A DNA stretch of 64,000 nucleotides, taken from assembly GCF_947631165.1 (NCBI RefSeq), contig NZ_CANRKH010000002.1, positions 98,319-162,318 of the forward strand, read 5' to 3'. This stretch comes from an uncultured Dysosmobacter sp. GTDB lineage: Bacteria; Bacillota; Clostridia; Oscillospirales; Oscillospiraceae. The number at the start of each line of letters is the position of its first letter. Position 1 is the stretch's first letter. Position numbers and translations under genes: made by a program. Under the pieces are notes generated by a model. That model ran no database searches and was not told the origin of the DNA. It saw only the letters and a list, made by a program, of their open reading frames with translations. Shown piece by piece: positions 53,324-60,259 of this stretch.

Positions 53324-54922
53324 ATGGGTTTGAACGGAAAAACAGTTGAAGAGCAGATTTATAATTTCCTGATCGGAAAGGGCCTGACCCCGGCGGGGGC
53401 CGCGGCCCTTATGGGGAATTTGTACGCCGAAAGCGCATTGAAGCCGACGAACCTTCAAAACAGCTATGAAAAAAAGCTGGGGTACACCGACGACACGTAC
53501 ACGGCGGCGGTTGATTCGGGGGCATACGGAAACTTTGTCCACGATTCCGCCGGGTACGGCCTCGCACAGTGGACCTATTGGAGCCGGAAACAGGCGCTTT
53601 TGGATTTCGTCAAGGCGCGGGGCGCGTCCGTGGGCGACCTCGAAGCCCAGCTTGAATTTCTGATTCACGAACTGGACACGGGTTACGCCTCCGTCCTGTT
53701 CGCGCTGAAAACCGCCGTCGCGGTGCGGGAAGCGTCGGACGCGGTTTTGCTGAAATTCGAGCGACCGGCGGACACCGGGCTGGCCGTGCAGATCAAGCGG
53801 GCCGGTTACGGGCAAGCCTATTTCGACAAATACGCCGGGTCCCCCGCCGGGGACACGGGGAAAGGAACGGGAAAGATGAAAGCAACGGTTTTCATTGAGA
53901 AGCTGGAAAACATCGTGCGGAACTATTCGACGCTGTACGTCATGGGCTGTTTTGGCGCGCCCCTGACGGGCGCGAACGTGACCCGGTATTGCAATAACCA
54001 TTCGTACAACAAACAGGCCGCGCGAACGCAGATGATAAAGGCCGCGGCAAACAAGAATCCGCCCGTGTATGGGTTCGATTGCGTTTGCTTGCTGAAAGGC
54101 GTTCTTTGGGGATGGTGCGGCGACGCGTCCCGGACATACGGCGGCGCGGGGTACGCCGTGAACGGCGTTCCCGACATTGGAGCGGACAGCATGATAAAAG
54201 TATGCAAGGACGTTTCAACGGATTTCGGGAAGATCATTCCGGGGGAAGCCGTCTGGTTGTCCGGGCATATCGGGGTTTATGTCGGCGGCGGAAAAGTCGT
54301 CGAGTGTTCCCCGGCGTTCAAAAATTGCGTGCAGGAAACGGCGTGCCTGAACATCGGGGCAATCCCCGGCATGAACGGGCGGAAGTGGACCAAACACGGG
54401 AAGTTGCCGTATCTCGAATACGACACGACCGCGGAAACCCCCACGGGAGGCGGTACAGCGGGCGCAGGAAGCCCCGGAACGTCCGGGGGGTCCTCCGATA
54501 CGTCCGGGGCGCTGGCGTTCGCTGTGGGCGACGTGGTGCGGTTCACGGGGGCCGTTCACTATTCCAACGCGAACGCGGCAACCGGCCCCGCGTGCAAGCC
54601 GGGAACGGCGAAGGTGACGGCCATTGCGAAGGGCGCGAAACACCCTTACCACCTTATCAAGCAGACCGGCGGCGGGTCCACGGTTTACGGCTGGGTCAAC
54701 GCGGCGGACGTTCAGGCCGTCGCCGCCGCCGCGCCGAAAATGCGCGTCGGCGCGAAGGTGCAGTATTCCGGCCCCCTCTACCGGGACAGTCTCGGAAACG
54801 GACAGGGAAAGACCGTGAACGGCACGTACACGGTCAAATATTACTATCCGGGCCGGAAATGCGGCGTACACATCGACGGGCTGGGCTGGGTCCCGGAATC
54901 CGCCTGTAAAGTCATCGGCTGA
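53324..54922 (+). CDS. Two-domain endolysin
   Basis: 532 residues from ATG 53324 after GGAGG. The N-terminal phage-tail-lysozyme type domain (residues 1-~170) has AAALMGNLYAESALKPTNLQ with a candidate catalytic glutamate. A NlpC/P60-like domain follows (YGFDCVCLLKGVLWGW cysteine, WLSGHIGVYVGGGKVVE histidine). The C-terminus carries SH3-like wall-binding repeats. It degrades peptidoglycan at lysis through both glycan and peptide bonds. Confidence 0.85.
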   Translation: MGLNGKTVEEQIYNFLIGKGLTPAGAAALMGNLYAESALKPTNLQNSYEKKLGYTDDTYTAAVDSGAYGNFVHDSAGYGLAQWTYWSRKQALLDFVKARGASVGDLEAQLEFLIHELDTGYASVLFALKTAVAVREASDAVLLKFERPADTGLAVQIKRAGYGQAYFDKYAGSPAGDTGKGTGKMKATVFIEKLENIVRNYSTLYVMGCFGAPLTGANVTRYCNNHSYNKQAARTQMIKAAANKNPPVYGFDCVCLLKGVLWGWCGDASRTYGGAGYAVNGVPDIGADSMIKVCKDVSTDFGKIIPGEAVWLSGHIGVYVGGGKVVECSPAFKNCVQETACLNIGAIPGMNGRKWTKHGKLPYLEYDTTAETPTGGGTAGAGSPGTSGGSSDTSGALAFAVGDVVRFTGAVHYSNANAATGPACKPGTAKVTAIAKGAKHPYHLIKQTGGGSTVYGWVNAADVQAVAAAAPKMRVGAKVQYSGPLYRDSLGNGQGKTVNGTYTVKYYYPGRKCGVHIDGLGWVPESACKVIG

Positions 54923-54939
54923 AAGAAAGGGGAACGAAC

Positions 54940-55227
54940 ATGAAAGAGAAAATCGCAAACCGCCTGTTGACGGTAAAATCAATCGTTACTATCCTGCTGA
55001 CCGTCGTTTTCGCGGTTCTAACCGTGATCGGGCGGCTGGACCAAAACTTTATGATGATTTATACGGTCATCATCAGTTTTTATTTCGGCACGCAATCCGT
55101 CAAGGCTGACACCGGCGGCGGCACGTCCGGCGGCGGCGACACCGGCGGCGGAGGGAACACCGGCGGGAGCGCCGGGAGCAACGCGGAGGACCGGGAGAAA
55201 AAGAGCGACGACGGCGGCGGAGAGTAA
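54940..55227 (+). CDS. Holin
   Basis: 95 residues. Two membrane segments (VKSIVTILLTVVFAVLTVIG and MMIYTVIISFYFGTQSV), then a Gly/Thr-rich charged tail. Typical small holin after an endolysin. Confidence 0.75.
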   Translation: MKEKIANRLLTVKSIVTILLTVVFAVLTVIGRLDQNFMMIYTVIISFYFGTQSVKADTGGGTSGGGDTGGGGNTGGSAGSNAEDREKKSDDGGGE

Positions 55228-55241
55228 ACCGCCGCGCGCAG

Positions 55242-55259
55242 TTGTCCGATTCGGACAGA
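55242..55259. repeat. 18-bp palindromic site, candidate parS, copy 2
   Basis: TTGTCCGATTCGGACAGA, identical to 23508-23525 near parB and 31.7 kb away from it. It lies between the last late gene and its terminator, in non-coding DNA. Confidence 0.6.
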
Positions 55260-55267
55260 TACACGAA

Positions 55268-55301
55268 GCCCGCCGGGGGATGACCCCGGCGGGCTTTTTT
55301 T
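55268..55301. terminator. Strong terminator at the end of the late operon
   Basis: GCCCGCCGGGG (55268-55278) pairs with CCCCGGCGGGC (55284-55294), then seven T's. It separates the rightward late genes from the leftward control-region operon. Confidence 0.9.
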
Positions 55302-55311
55302 GCTGGAGGGG

Positions 55312-55650
55312 TCAAAGCCCCTTGAAGAATACTTTGTTCCCGCGGCGGTACAGCTTGCCGGGGGTGACGTAATCGACGGTTTCCGGCTTGCCAGAAAGCG
55401 GGTTTTCCTCCGTCGTGATTTCGTGCCGGTAAAAGTGATACTTCCAGCCGCGTTCCCCGCACGCGCTGTCGTCGCGCTTCATTTCCTGCCACATATACCA
55501 TAGATCGGCCACGGTTGCAACGGGTACGTCGTCAATGTCGGAATCCCCTTCCTGATATGCCCCTATGCTGTAATAAAGGTTCGTGGTTACGGTCCGGGAA
55601 ACGAAGATACCGTTTTCATACGTGTTCAGCCTTTTTCTGTGTTCCTGCAT
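55312..55650 (-). CDS. Leftward operon protein 3, unknown
   Basis: 112 residues. Contains TVTTNLYYSIGAYQEGDSDI and GKLYRRGNKVFFKGL. No recognised domain. Last gene of the operon controlled by the palindromic operator at 56710. Confidence 0.55.
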   Translation of the reverse strand: MQEHRKRLNTYENGIFVSRTVTTNLYYSIGAYQEGDSDIDDVPVATVADLWYMWQEMKRDDSACGERGWKYHFYRHEITTEENPLSGKPETVDYVTPGKLYRRGNKVFFKGL

Positions 55651-55675
55651 TATAATTCCTCCGTTCTATTTGTAG

Positions 55676-55915
55676 CTATTCAAGAAACCAGTCTTTTTTT
55701 ACTTCATCCCAGCCGCAAGTTGCTACTATGCGCGGGGTTGAAGCATTGCTTCCGTCAAGGCTTTTGCGAATGGCGTTTTGCGCGTCGGAAAGTGATTTGT
55801 AAATCGGAATCCCGGAAGTGCGCCCGGAACATTGTTCGCGGTCAAGAACCCAGCCGGGAGGAAAAGGGCAAATCCATTCGCCGCGGTAAACATAGAATGC
55901 ACCGATTTTTTGCAT
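55676..55915 (-). CDS. Leftward operon protein 2, unknown
   Basis: 79 residues from ATG 55915, preceded by GGAGGG. Aromatic-rich (YVYRGEWICPFPPGWVLD), with YKSLSDAQNAIRKSLDG. Function unknown. Confidence 0.55.
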   Translation of the reverse strand: MQKIGAFYVYRGEWICPFPPGWVLDREQCSGRTSGIPIYKSLSDAQNAIRKSLDGSNASTPRIVATCGWDEVKKDWFLE

Positions 55916-55969
55916 TGTCAATCCCTCCGTTCGAGCGGGACGGCGGCGGACCGCCGCCCCGCGCTGATC

Positions 55970-56557
55970 TTATCGGACGAACACGCCCAGCGGGGAGCCG
56001 CCGGGGGACCGCCAGCCGCGGCGGTGAATCTCGCAGAGGCGGAGGCGTTCGGGAACGTCGGGGTTGTCGTCCCAGCGGACAAGGGCGAAGGACCCGCCCC
56101 GGAAAAACCGCCCGTCGGGAACATCGACGAACCCGGCAATCGTGCCGCCCACGGCGGGGAAGCAAGCGCCGCAATTCCGTTCGACGCGCTGGCCGATCAT
56201 CAAAATAACCGTGCCGTCATCGACGGGCTGGGCAATGGTAACGACGTTCGAGGCGGCGGGAGCCTCTACGGGAGCGGGAGCGGCGGCGGGGGCCGGGGTT
56301 TCCTCCACGTCGGCGGCGGGGGCCTCTTCCGGCTGAACTTCACGTTCAGCGCGGAAGGTGGGGGCCATAGAATAGCGGTCCGGCTGGATGAACTCGCAAC
56401 CGTCGTCGTCAATGCGGATTTTGGAGCGGCGGGCCTCGCCCATGTAGTTATAAGAAACGGTTTTAGCGGTGCGGCCCGTGATCGTGATAACGAACTTGCA
56501 ATTATAGTCGCAGATGGAGCGGGTGACATAGGACTTGCCGATTTCAAACTTTTTCAT
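55970..56557 (-). CDS. Leftward operon protein 1, unknown
   Basis: 195 residues; ATG 56557 after GGAGG. The first ~70 residues form a small beta domain (VTRSICDYNCKFVITITGRT). A ~40-residue Ala/Pro/Glu linker and a second beta-rich domain (VILMIGQRVERNCGACFPAV) follow. First gene behind the leftward promoter. Confidence 0.6.
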   Translation of the reverse strand: MKKFEIGKSYVTRSICDYNCKFVITITGRTAKTVSYNYMGEARRSKIRIDDDGCEFIQPDRYSMAPTFRAEREVQPEEAPAADVEETPAPAAAPAPVEAPAASNVVTIAQPVDDGTVILMIGQRVERNCGACFPAVGGTIAGFVDVPDGRFFRGGSFALVRWDDNPDVPERLRLCEIHRRGWRSPGGSPLGVFVR

Positions 56558-56579
56558 TCTGATTACCTCCCATATATTG

Positions 56580-56705
56580 AACAGTGGTTGAAGTGTCGTG
56601 GTTTACCGTGTCGGCCCCCTTTCCGTGTCGGCCCGTAAGGTTGGCCGTTGCCGAACTTTACGCCCCGGCAACCGGGCAGCTTTTGTTTCCCTCTTTCTGA
56701 TTATT
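56580..56705. other. Leader of the leftward operon
   Basis: About 126 bp between the O1 promoter and the first leftward gene, with no gene of its own. It contains repeats of GTGTCGGCC and GGGGC-type words that could fold in the RNA. Nothing more is seen. Confidence 0.3.
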
Positions 56706-56734
56706 ATTATATACTAACGTTAGTATAAAGTCAA
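56706..56734 (-). promoter_or_regulatory. Leftward promoter with palindromic operator O1
   Basis: Minus strand: TTGACT (56734-56729), 17-nt spacer, TATAAT (56711-56706). The spacer is filled by a perfect palindrome TATACTAACGTTAGTATA (56710-56727), ideally placed to block RNA polymerase. Confidence 0.85.
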
Positions 56735-56762
56735 GAGGGCAAAAGAGAAAAAACTATACAAA

Positions 56763-56823
56763 TATACTAACGTTAGATTGTGCAATTTATATACTTGCGT
56801 TAGTATCAAAAGCGTGTTACAAT
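56763..56823 (+). promoter_or_regulatory. Rightward promoter of the RHH gene with operators O2 and O3
   Basis: O2 is TATACTAACGTTAGAT (56763-56778). O3 is TATACTTGCGTTAGTAT (56790-56806). The promoter is TTGCGT (56795-56800), 17-nt spacer, TACAAT (56818-56823); O3 covers the -35. Confidence 0.85.
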
Positions 56824-56847
56824 AGGAGCCGAAAGGAGGGCGAAAAC

Positions 56848-57051
56848 ATGGCCGGAAAATATGAAACGCCCCGCGGACAGTCTGCAACCGACGCGAAGCG
56901 CAAGTATAACGAAAAGAACTATGATCGGATTTATCCGATGGTGAAGAAGGGAAAGAAAGAAATCTATCTTGCCGCGGCGCAGGCCGCGGGAATGTCCTTG
57001 AATGAATGGATTGAAAAGACGCTGGACGCGGCGGCGGGCGCGCAAGCATAA
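56848..57051 (+). CDS. Ribbon-helix-helix (Arc-like) repressor
   Basis: 67 residues after GAAAGGAGGG. RIYPMVKKGKKEIYLAAAQA and AGMSLNEWIEKTLDAAA match the strand-helix-helix Arc/MetJ-type fold. It sits between O1-O3 and has O3 over its own promoter. The same operator is at the transposase promoter. I infer that it represses itself, the leftward operon and the transposase. Confidence 0.75.
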   Translation: MAGKYETPRGQSATDAKRKYNEKNYDRIYPMVKKGKKEIYLAAAQAAGMSLNEWIEKTLDAAAGAQA

Positions 57052-57096
57052 AAAACGGCGGCGGGCGAAGTGCCCGCCGCTTTTCTGTTCGGGAGA

Positions 57097-57879
57097 TCAG
57101 AGGCCCAGCAACTGCTTTTTCTTTGCGGAAAATTCCTCTTCCGTAATCGCGCCGGAATCCAAAAGGGCTTTGAACTTTGCGATTTCGTCGGCGGCGGAGG
57201 GGGCCGCGGGAGCGGAGGCCGGGGCGCTTTGCGCGCGCCGCAAGCCGTCAATTTCCGCGTGGAGTTTGGGGGCAATCTTCCGGGCCGGGTCCGCGCCGAC
57301 GAACACGGAAAAGGTTTCCTTCATCGTGTCAATCGTCAACGTGCCGTTCAGAATGCCGGAAGCAACGGTAATGTCGTTCAGGTTGTCGAGATATACGGTT
57401 TTCAGCTTGTCCCCGGCGACAAGGTTTTGCTGGCCGCAGATCAGCCGCCTATTTGTGAGGGCATAGGCGTATGTCTGTTCGTGCTTGCTGGCGGATTTGT
57501 AGTTGTGGAGGCCCAAAAAGACCGCAAGGACCTTTTCGCCGTCCATAAGGGCTTTTTCGATGACGCGGAAATGGTTTTGCCCCCATTTATCGGACACCGC
57601 GACACCAAAACCCACCATTTTACAAGCCTGATACATAGATTCGGCGGTTTGCAAGTCGCCGCATTCCGCCGCCGCCGTTGCCGCCGCCGCGCCCTCCGTC
57701 CGGGCCGCAATCGCCGCGCGGATTTCGGGAACGGTCATCTTTTGCGGGGTCAATGCCATAAGACCGCCGCCAGCCTTGACGCATTCGGCGCACACGCACG
57801 CGCCGTCCTTTGTTTTATACCGGGTCAACCCGGCTTTTTTGCCGCATACGCCGCAAAGAACTTCACCAAACAAGCCCAT
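57097..57879 (-). CDS. Zinc-ribbon / PH-like / SHOCT protein (accessory gene)
   Basis: 260 residues from ATG 57879 after GGAGG. An N-terminal zinc ribbon (CGVCGKKAGLTRYKTKDGAC, then CAEC), a bacterial PH-like domain in the middle (YAYALTNRRLICGQQNLVAG, KTVYLDNLNDITVASGILNG) and a C-terminal SHOCT motif (IAKFKALLDSGAITEEEFSA). Such proteins are common in bacteria and phages, with no settled role. Divergent from the XRE gene and part of the shared-motif group. Confidence 0.75.
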   Translation of the reverse strand: MGLFGEVLCGVCGKKAGLTRYKTKDGACVCAECVKAGGGLMALTPQKMTVPEIRAAIAARTEGAAAATAAAECGDLQTAESMYQACKMVGFGVAVSDKWGQNHFRVIEKALMDGEKVLAVFLGLHNYKSASKHEQTYAYALTNRRLICGQQNLVAGDKLKTVYLDNLNDITVASGILNGTLTIDTMKETFSVFVGADPARKIAPKLHAEIDGLRRAQSAPASAPAAPSAADEIAKFKALLDSGAITEEEFSAKKKQLLGL

Positions 57880-57931
57880 TTTCACAACCTCCGTTATATT
57901 TTTGAGGGCGGAGCCGCGAAAACCGCTGGCG

Positions 57932-58002
57932 TTCCGACCTTTAACACAATTATGAATGCTTCCCGTGCTAAAGTCAAGAATAATGCTGAACTTTAACACG
58001 GG
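57932..58002. promoter_or_regulatory. Divergent control region of the PH-SHOCT and XRE genes
   Basis: The leftward promoter is TTGACT (57977-57972), 17-nt spacer, CATAAT (57954-57949). Downstream is the reverse complement of TTCCGACCTTTAACACAAT (57932-57950). A 13-bp inverted repeat, CCCGTGCTAAAGT (57962-57974) and ACTTTAACACGGG (57990-58002), overlaps the -35 and lies before the XRE gene. All three carry the TGYTAAAG word, so XRE binding is likely. Confidence 0.75.
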
Positions 58003-58012
58003 AGGGGTCAAA

Positions 58013-58258
58013 ATGAAGATATATGACTATCACGGACGGAAGAACCTTTGCGGGGACCGGGTGCGGGAGGCGCGCGCCCGGCAGAAGATCACACAAACGG
58101 ACCTTGCCGCCCGTCTGCAAGTGGAAGGAATCGTGCTGGAGCGGGACAGCATTTCAAGAATTGAGATCGGAACCCGGTTCGTCGCAGATTTTGAACTTGT
58201 GATTCTTGCGAAGGTGCTGGGGGTTTCCCTCGAATGGCTGACCGGCGGAAACGAATAA
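58013..58258 (+). CDS. XRE-family regulator (cI/Cro-like)
   Basis: 81 residues from ATG 58013. The helix-turn-helix is VREARARQKITQTDLAARLQ, then ERDSISRIEIGTRFVADFEL and a terminal VLGVSLEWLTGG. A single HTH domain without a C-terminal dimer or protease part. Likely binds the CTTTARCACA-type sites before itself and three leftward genes. Confidence 0.85.
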   Translation: MKIYDYHGRKNLCGDRVREARARQKITQTDLAARLQVEGIVLERDSISRIEIGTRFVADFELVILAKVLGVSLEWLTGGNE

Positions 58259-58262
58259 TTAT

Positions 58263-58296
58263 TATACTTGCGTTAGTATAAAGCACGTGTTATAAT
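58263..58296 (+). promoter_or_regulatory. Transposase promoter with operator O4
   Basis: TATACTTGCGTTAGTATA (58263-58280) is nearly identical to O3. The promoter is TTGCGT (58268-58273), 17-nt spacer, TATAAT (58291-58296), with the operator over the -35. A leader hairpin CCCCGCCC/GGGCGGGG (~58316-58346) lies before the start codon and may damp translation. Confidence 0.85.
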
Positions 58297-58370
58297 GCTT
58301 CCCGACACAAAACGACCCCGCCCGACGCTGACAAGCGGGGGCGGGGAATCTTGACGGGAGGTTTTTATAT

Positions 58371-59417
58371 ATGGGTCATTGTTATAGTCACCTGACGCGG
58401 GCGGACCGCTACAAGCTGGAGGACCTATTAAACGCGGGGCGGCGGAAACAGGAAATCGCCGACATTCTCCACGTTCACGTGAGTACAATTTACCGGGAGA
58501 TCAAGCGCGCCCGCTGGGTCCACCTTGACGGGGAAACATGGATTGAAGAAGAGCGGTACAACCCGGACGAAGCCGACCGCCTTTACAGGGAAAATCTGAA
58601 AGCGAAAGGGGCAATGCTGAAAATCGGGAACGACTTTGAATTTGCCGACTACATCGAACGGAAGATTCGGGACGAACACCGTTCCCCCGCCGCGGCCCTT
58701 GCGGAAGCGGAGTTGGAGGGAAAGAAATTCAGGACCCATATTTGCGTGAACACCCTATACAGCTATATTGCGAAGGGCGTTTTCCTGACGATCAGCAACG
58801 CCGACTTGCCGGAAAAGCCGAAAAAGAAGCGGCCATATCGGAAGATCAAAACCGCGAAGCGCCCGCCCGCCGGGGAGAGCATAGAACACCGCCCGGCGGA
58901 GGTTGACGAACGAAGCACGTTCGGACATTGGGAGATGGACACGGTTTATTCCGCAAAGGACACTTCCCGAACGGCGGTGCTGGCGCTGACCGAACGGCTG
59001 ACCCGTGATAACATCATGGAGAAAATGCCGGACAGGACCATTGAAAGCACCATTCAGGCGCTGGACAGGATAGAACAGCGATTCGGCCCGGCCCTCTTCC
59101 GAAAGGTATTCCGCACGATCACGGTTGACAACGGCGTTGAATTCTCCGACGTGGAGAGGCTGGAACGGTCCATAACCGGGCAGGGGAAGCGAACGACGGT
59201 TTATTTCTGCCACCCGTATAGCAGTTACGAACGCGGGTCAAACGAATGTCAAAACAAAATGTTTCGGCGGAAGTACCCGAAGGGAACAGATTTTGGGTCC
59301 GTGTCCGCCGAAGAGATAAAAGAACATGAAGCGTGGATGAACAACTATCCCCGGAAGGTGCTGGGCTGGAGAACCGCGGCAATGCTTTTCCGGGAGTGCG
59401 TCGCCGCGCTTTCCTGA
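58371..59417 (+). CDS. IS30-family DDE transposase, probable phage integrase
   Basis: 348 residues after GGGAGG. The N-terminal helix-turn-helix is IADILHVHVSTIYREIKRA. The catalytic core is FGHWEMDTVYS (D190), RTITVDNGVEFSDV (D253) and SSYERGSNECQN (E287), giving the DD(33)E spacing of IS30. Full length with no defect. It lies 37 bp from the right inverted repeat, has no private IS ends around it, and is driven by a promoter with the phage operator. It is the only recombinase recognised in the phage. Confidence 0.92.
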   Translation: MGHCYSHLTRADRYKLEDLLNAGRRKQEIADILHVHVSTIYREIKRARWVHLDGETWIEEERYNPDEADRLYRENLKAKGAMLKIGNDFEFADYIERKIRDEHRSPAAALAEAELEGKKFRTHICVNTLYSYIAKGVFLTISNADLPEKPKKKRPYRKIKTAKRPPAGESIEHRPAEVDERSTFGHWEMDTVYSAKDTSRTAVLALTERLTRDNIMEKMPDRTIESTIQALDRIEQRFGPALFRKVFRTITVDNGVEFSDVERLERSITGQGKRTTVYFCHPYSSYERGSNECQNKMFRRKYPKGTDFGSVSAEEIKEHEAWMNNYPRKVLGWRTAAMLFRECVAALS

Positions 59418-59454
59418 CCGCCTAAAAACAGGGATTATATTTTTTTATATTTTT

Positions 59455-59479
59455 TTCGCATTTGCTATTGACATTTCCA
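59455..59479 (-). repeat. Right terminal inverted repeat of the phage
   Basis: Its reverse complement begins GGAAATGTCAATAGC after one base and matches the left repeat at 16 of 25 positions. It also supplies the new codons WKCQ and a TAG stop for the host gene at 59465. Confidence 0.6.
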
Positions 59480-60229
59480 TCCGATGGCGATCTGGCCCAG
59501 GCGGAGAACGCCCGCCTCCCGCAGGAACGCCAGCAGCTGGGCGCGGTCCGCTCCCTCCGGCAGCTTTTCCTCCAGGGCGGGCGGCAGCAGAAGCGGCGGC
59601 AGGGGCGCCGTCTCGTCATACAGCCGCAGCACCGCCGGATTGCGGCAGGTGAGATCCGTCCGCGGATCGAACAGCACCAGGGCCTCCGCCCCCTCCAGCT
59701 GGTCCTTGTCGGGTCCCAGCAGCAGCGACACGCCGTACTCCCGCCGCAGCTGACGGCACAGCTCCTCCCCGCCGTAGGGCAGATCCAGCAGCACGTAGCG
59801 GTGGCGGAGGCACAGCTCCGTCACGGTCCGCGCCACCTGGCCGGTGAGGGTCCCGGCGGTCACTGCCACCCTGGCCCCCGCCGCCGGGATGCCCCGCTCT
59901 GCCAGCAGCCAGCGGGTATGATCCGCCGCCAGGGCCTGCCGCAGGGGCAGGGTGGACACCGGCCCCACCCCCGCTTTGGCCAGCGCCGGGCCATAGGAGA
60001 AGTCCCGGGGCAACACCGCCTGAATGACCCCCTGCTTCCGCAGCCGCTTCCCCGCCGCCGCGACCCGGCGGCGGACCACCGCTTCCGGCGTTTTAGGCCC
60101 CCGGGCCACCTCCGCCAACAGCAGCCGGGCGTGCATCACGCTGATCTCCCGCAGTGTCACCGCCCGCCGTCCTCCGCCCGGCTCTTTCCACAACAATAAT
60201 CCGATCATAAAAACCGCCTCCCGCTCCAT
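59465..60229 (-). CDS. Host protein of unknown function, C-terminus rewritten by the phage
   Basis: 254 residues (a start at 60208 is possible). A helical N-terminal half with many arginines, then a Rossmann-like part (GARVAVTAGTLTGQVARTVT, YVLLDLPYGGEELCRQLRRE, LLLGPDKDQLEGAEALVLFD). The last residues GQIAIG come from the direct repeat and WKCQ from the phage. The pre-insertion end would have been GQIAIGAADT. I do not recognise the family. Confidence 0.75.
   Translation of the reverse strand: MEREAVFMIGLLLWKEPGGGRRAVTLREISVMHARLLLAEVARGPKTPEAVVRRRVAAAGKRLRKQGVIQAVLPRDFSYGPALAKAGVGPVSTLPLRQALAADHTRWLLAERGIPAAGARVAVTAGTLTGQVARTVTELCLRHRYVLLDLPYGGEELCRQLRREYGVSLLLGPDKDQLEGAEALVLFDPRTDLTCRNPAVLRLYDETAPLPPLLLPPALEEKLPEGADRAQLLAFLREAGVLRLGQIAIGWKCQ
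59480..59494 (+). repeat. Right 15-bp direct repeat (attR core or target duplication)
   Basis: TCCGATGGCGATCTG, identical to 11701-11715. It encodes QIAIG near the C-terminus of the host gene on the minus strand. Confidence 0.9.
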
Positions 60230-60259
60230 GGTATGGGGCGGAAGGCGCGTTTATGTGCT

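Larger units (their letters stand above)
11701..59494 (+). mobile_element. Temperate phage: lambda-type head, P2-type contractile tail, DGR, IS30-type transposase
   Basis: Bounded by a 15-bp exact direct repeat at both edges and by imperfect inverted repeats just inside them. All modules needed for a tailed phage are visible: replication (HUH initiator), partition, terminase, head, contractile tail, lysis and regulators. The head genes resemble lambda, while sheath, tube, X, D, U, W, J, I and H resemble P2. No tyrosine or serine integrase is recognisable; the only recombinase is an IS30-family transposase at the right end. Both methyltransferase genes are frameshifted, but the structural genes look intact. 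Confidence 0.93.

Noticed and set aside
58371..59417. Passenger insertion sequence that happened to land in the phage
   Set aside because: No private inverted repeats or short target duplication around the gene were found, and its promoter carries the phage operator. Not fully excluded.
11701..59494. tRNA or tmRNA gene as attachment site
   Set aside because: The 15-bp core lies in a protein gene; no tRNA-like fold was seen at either edge.
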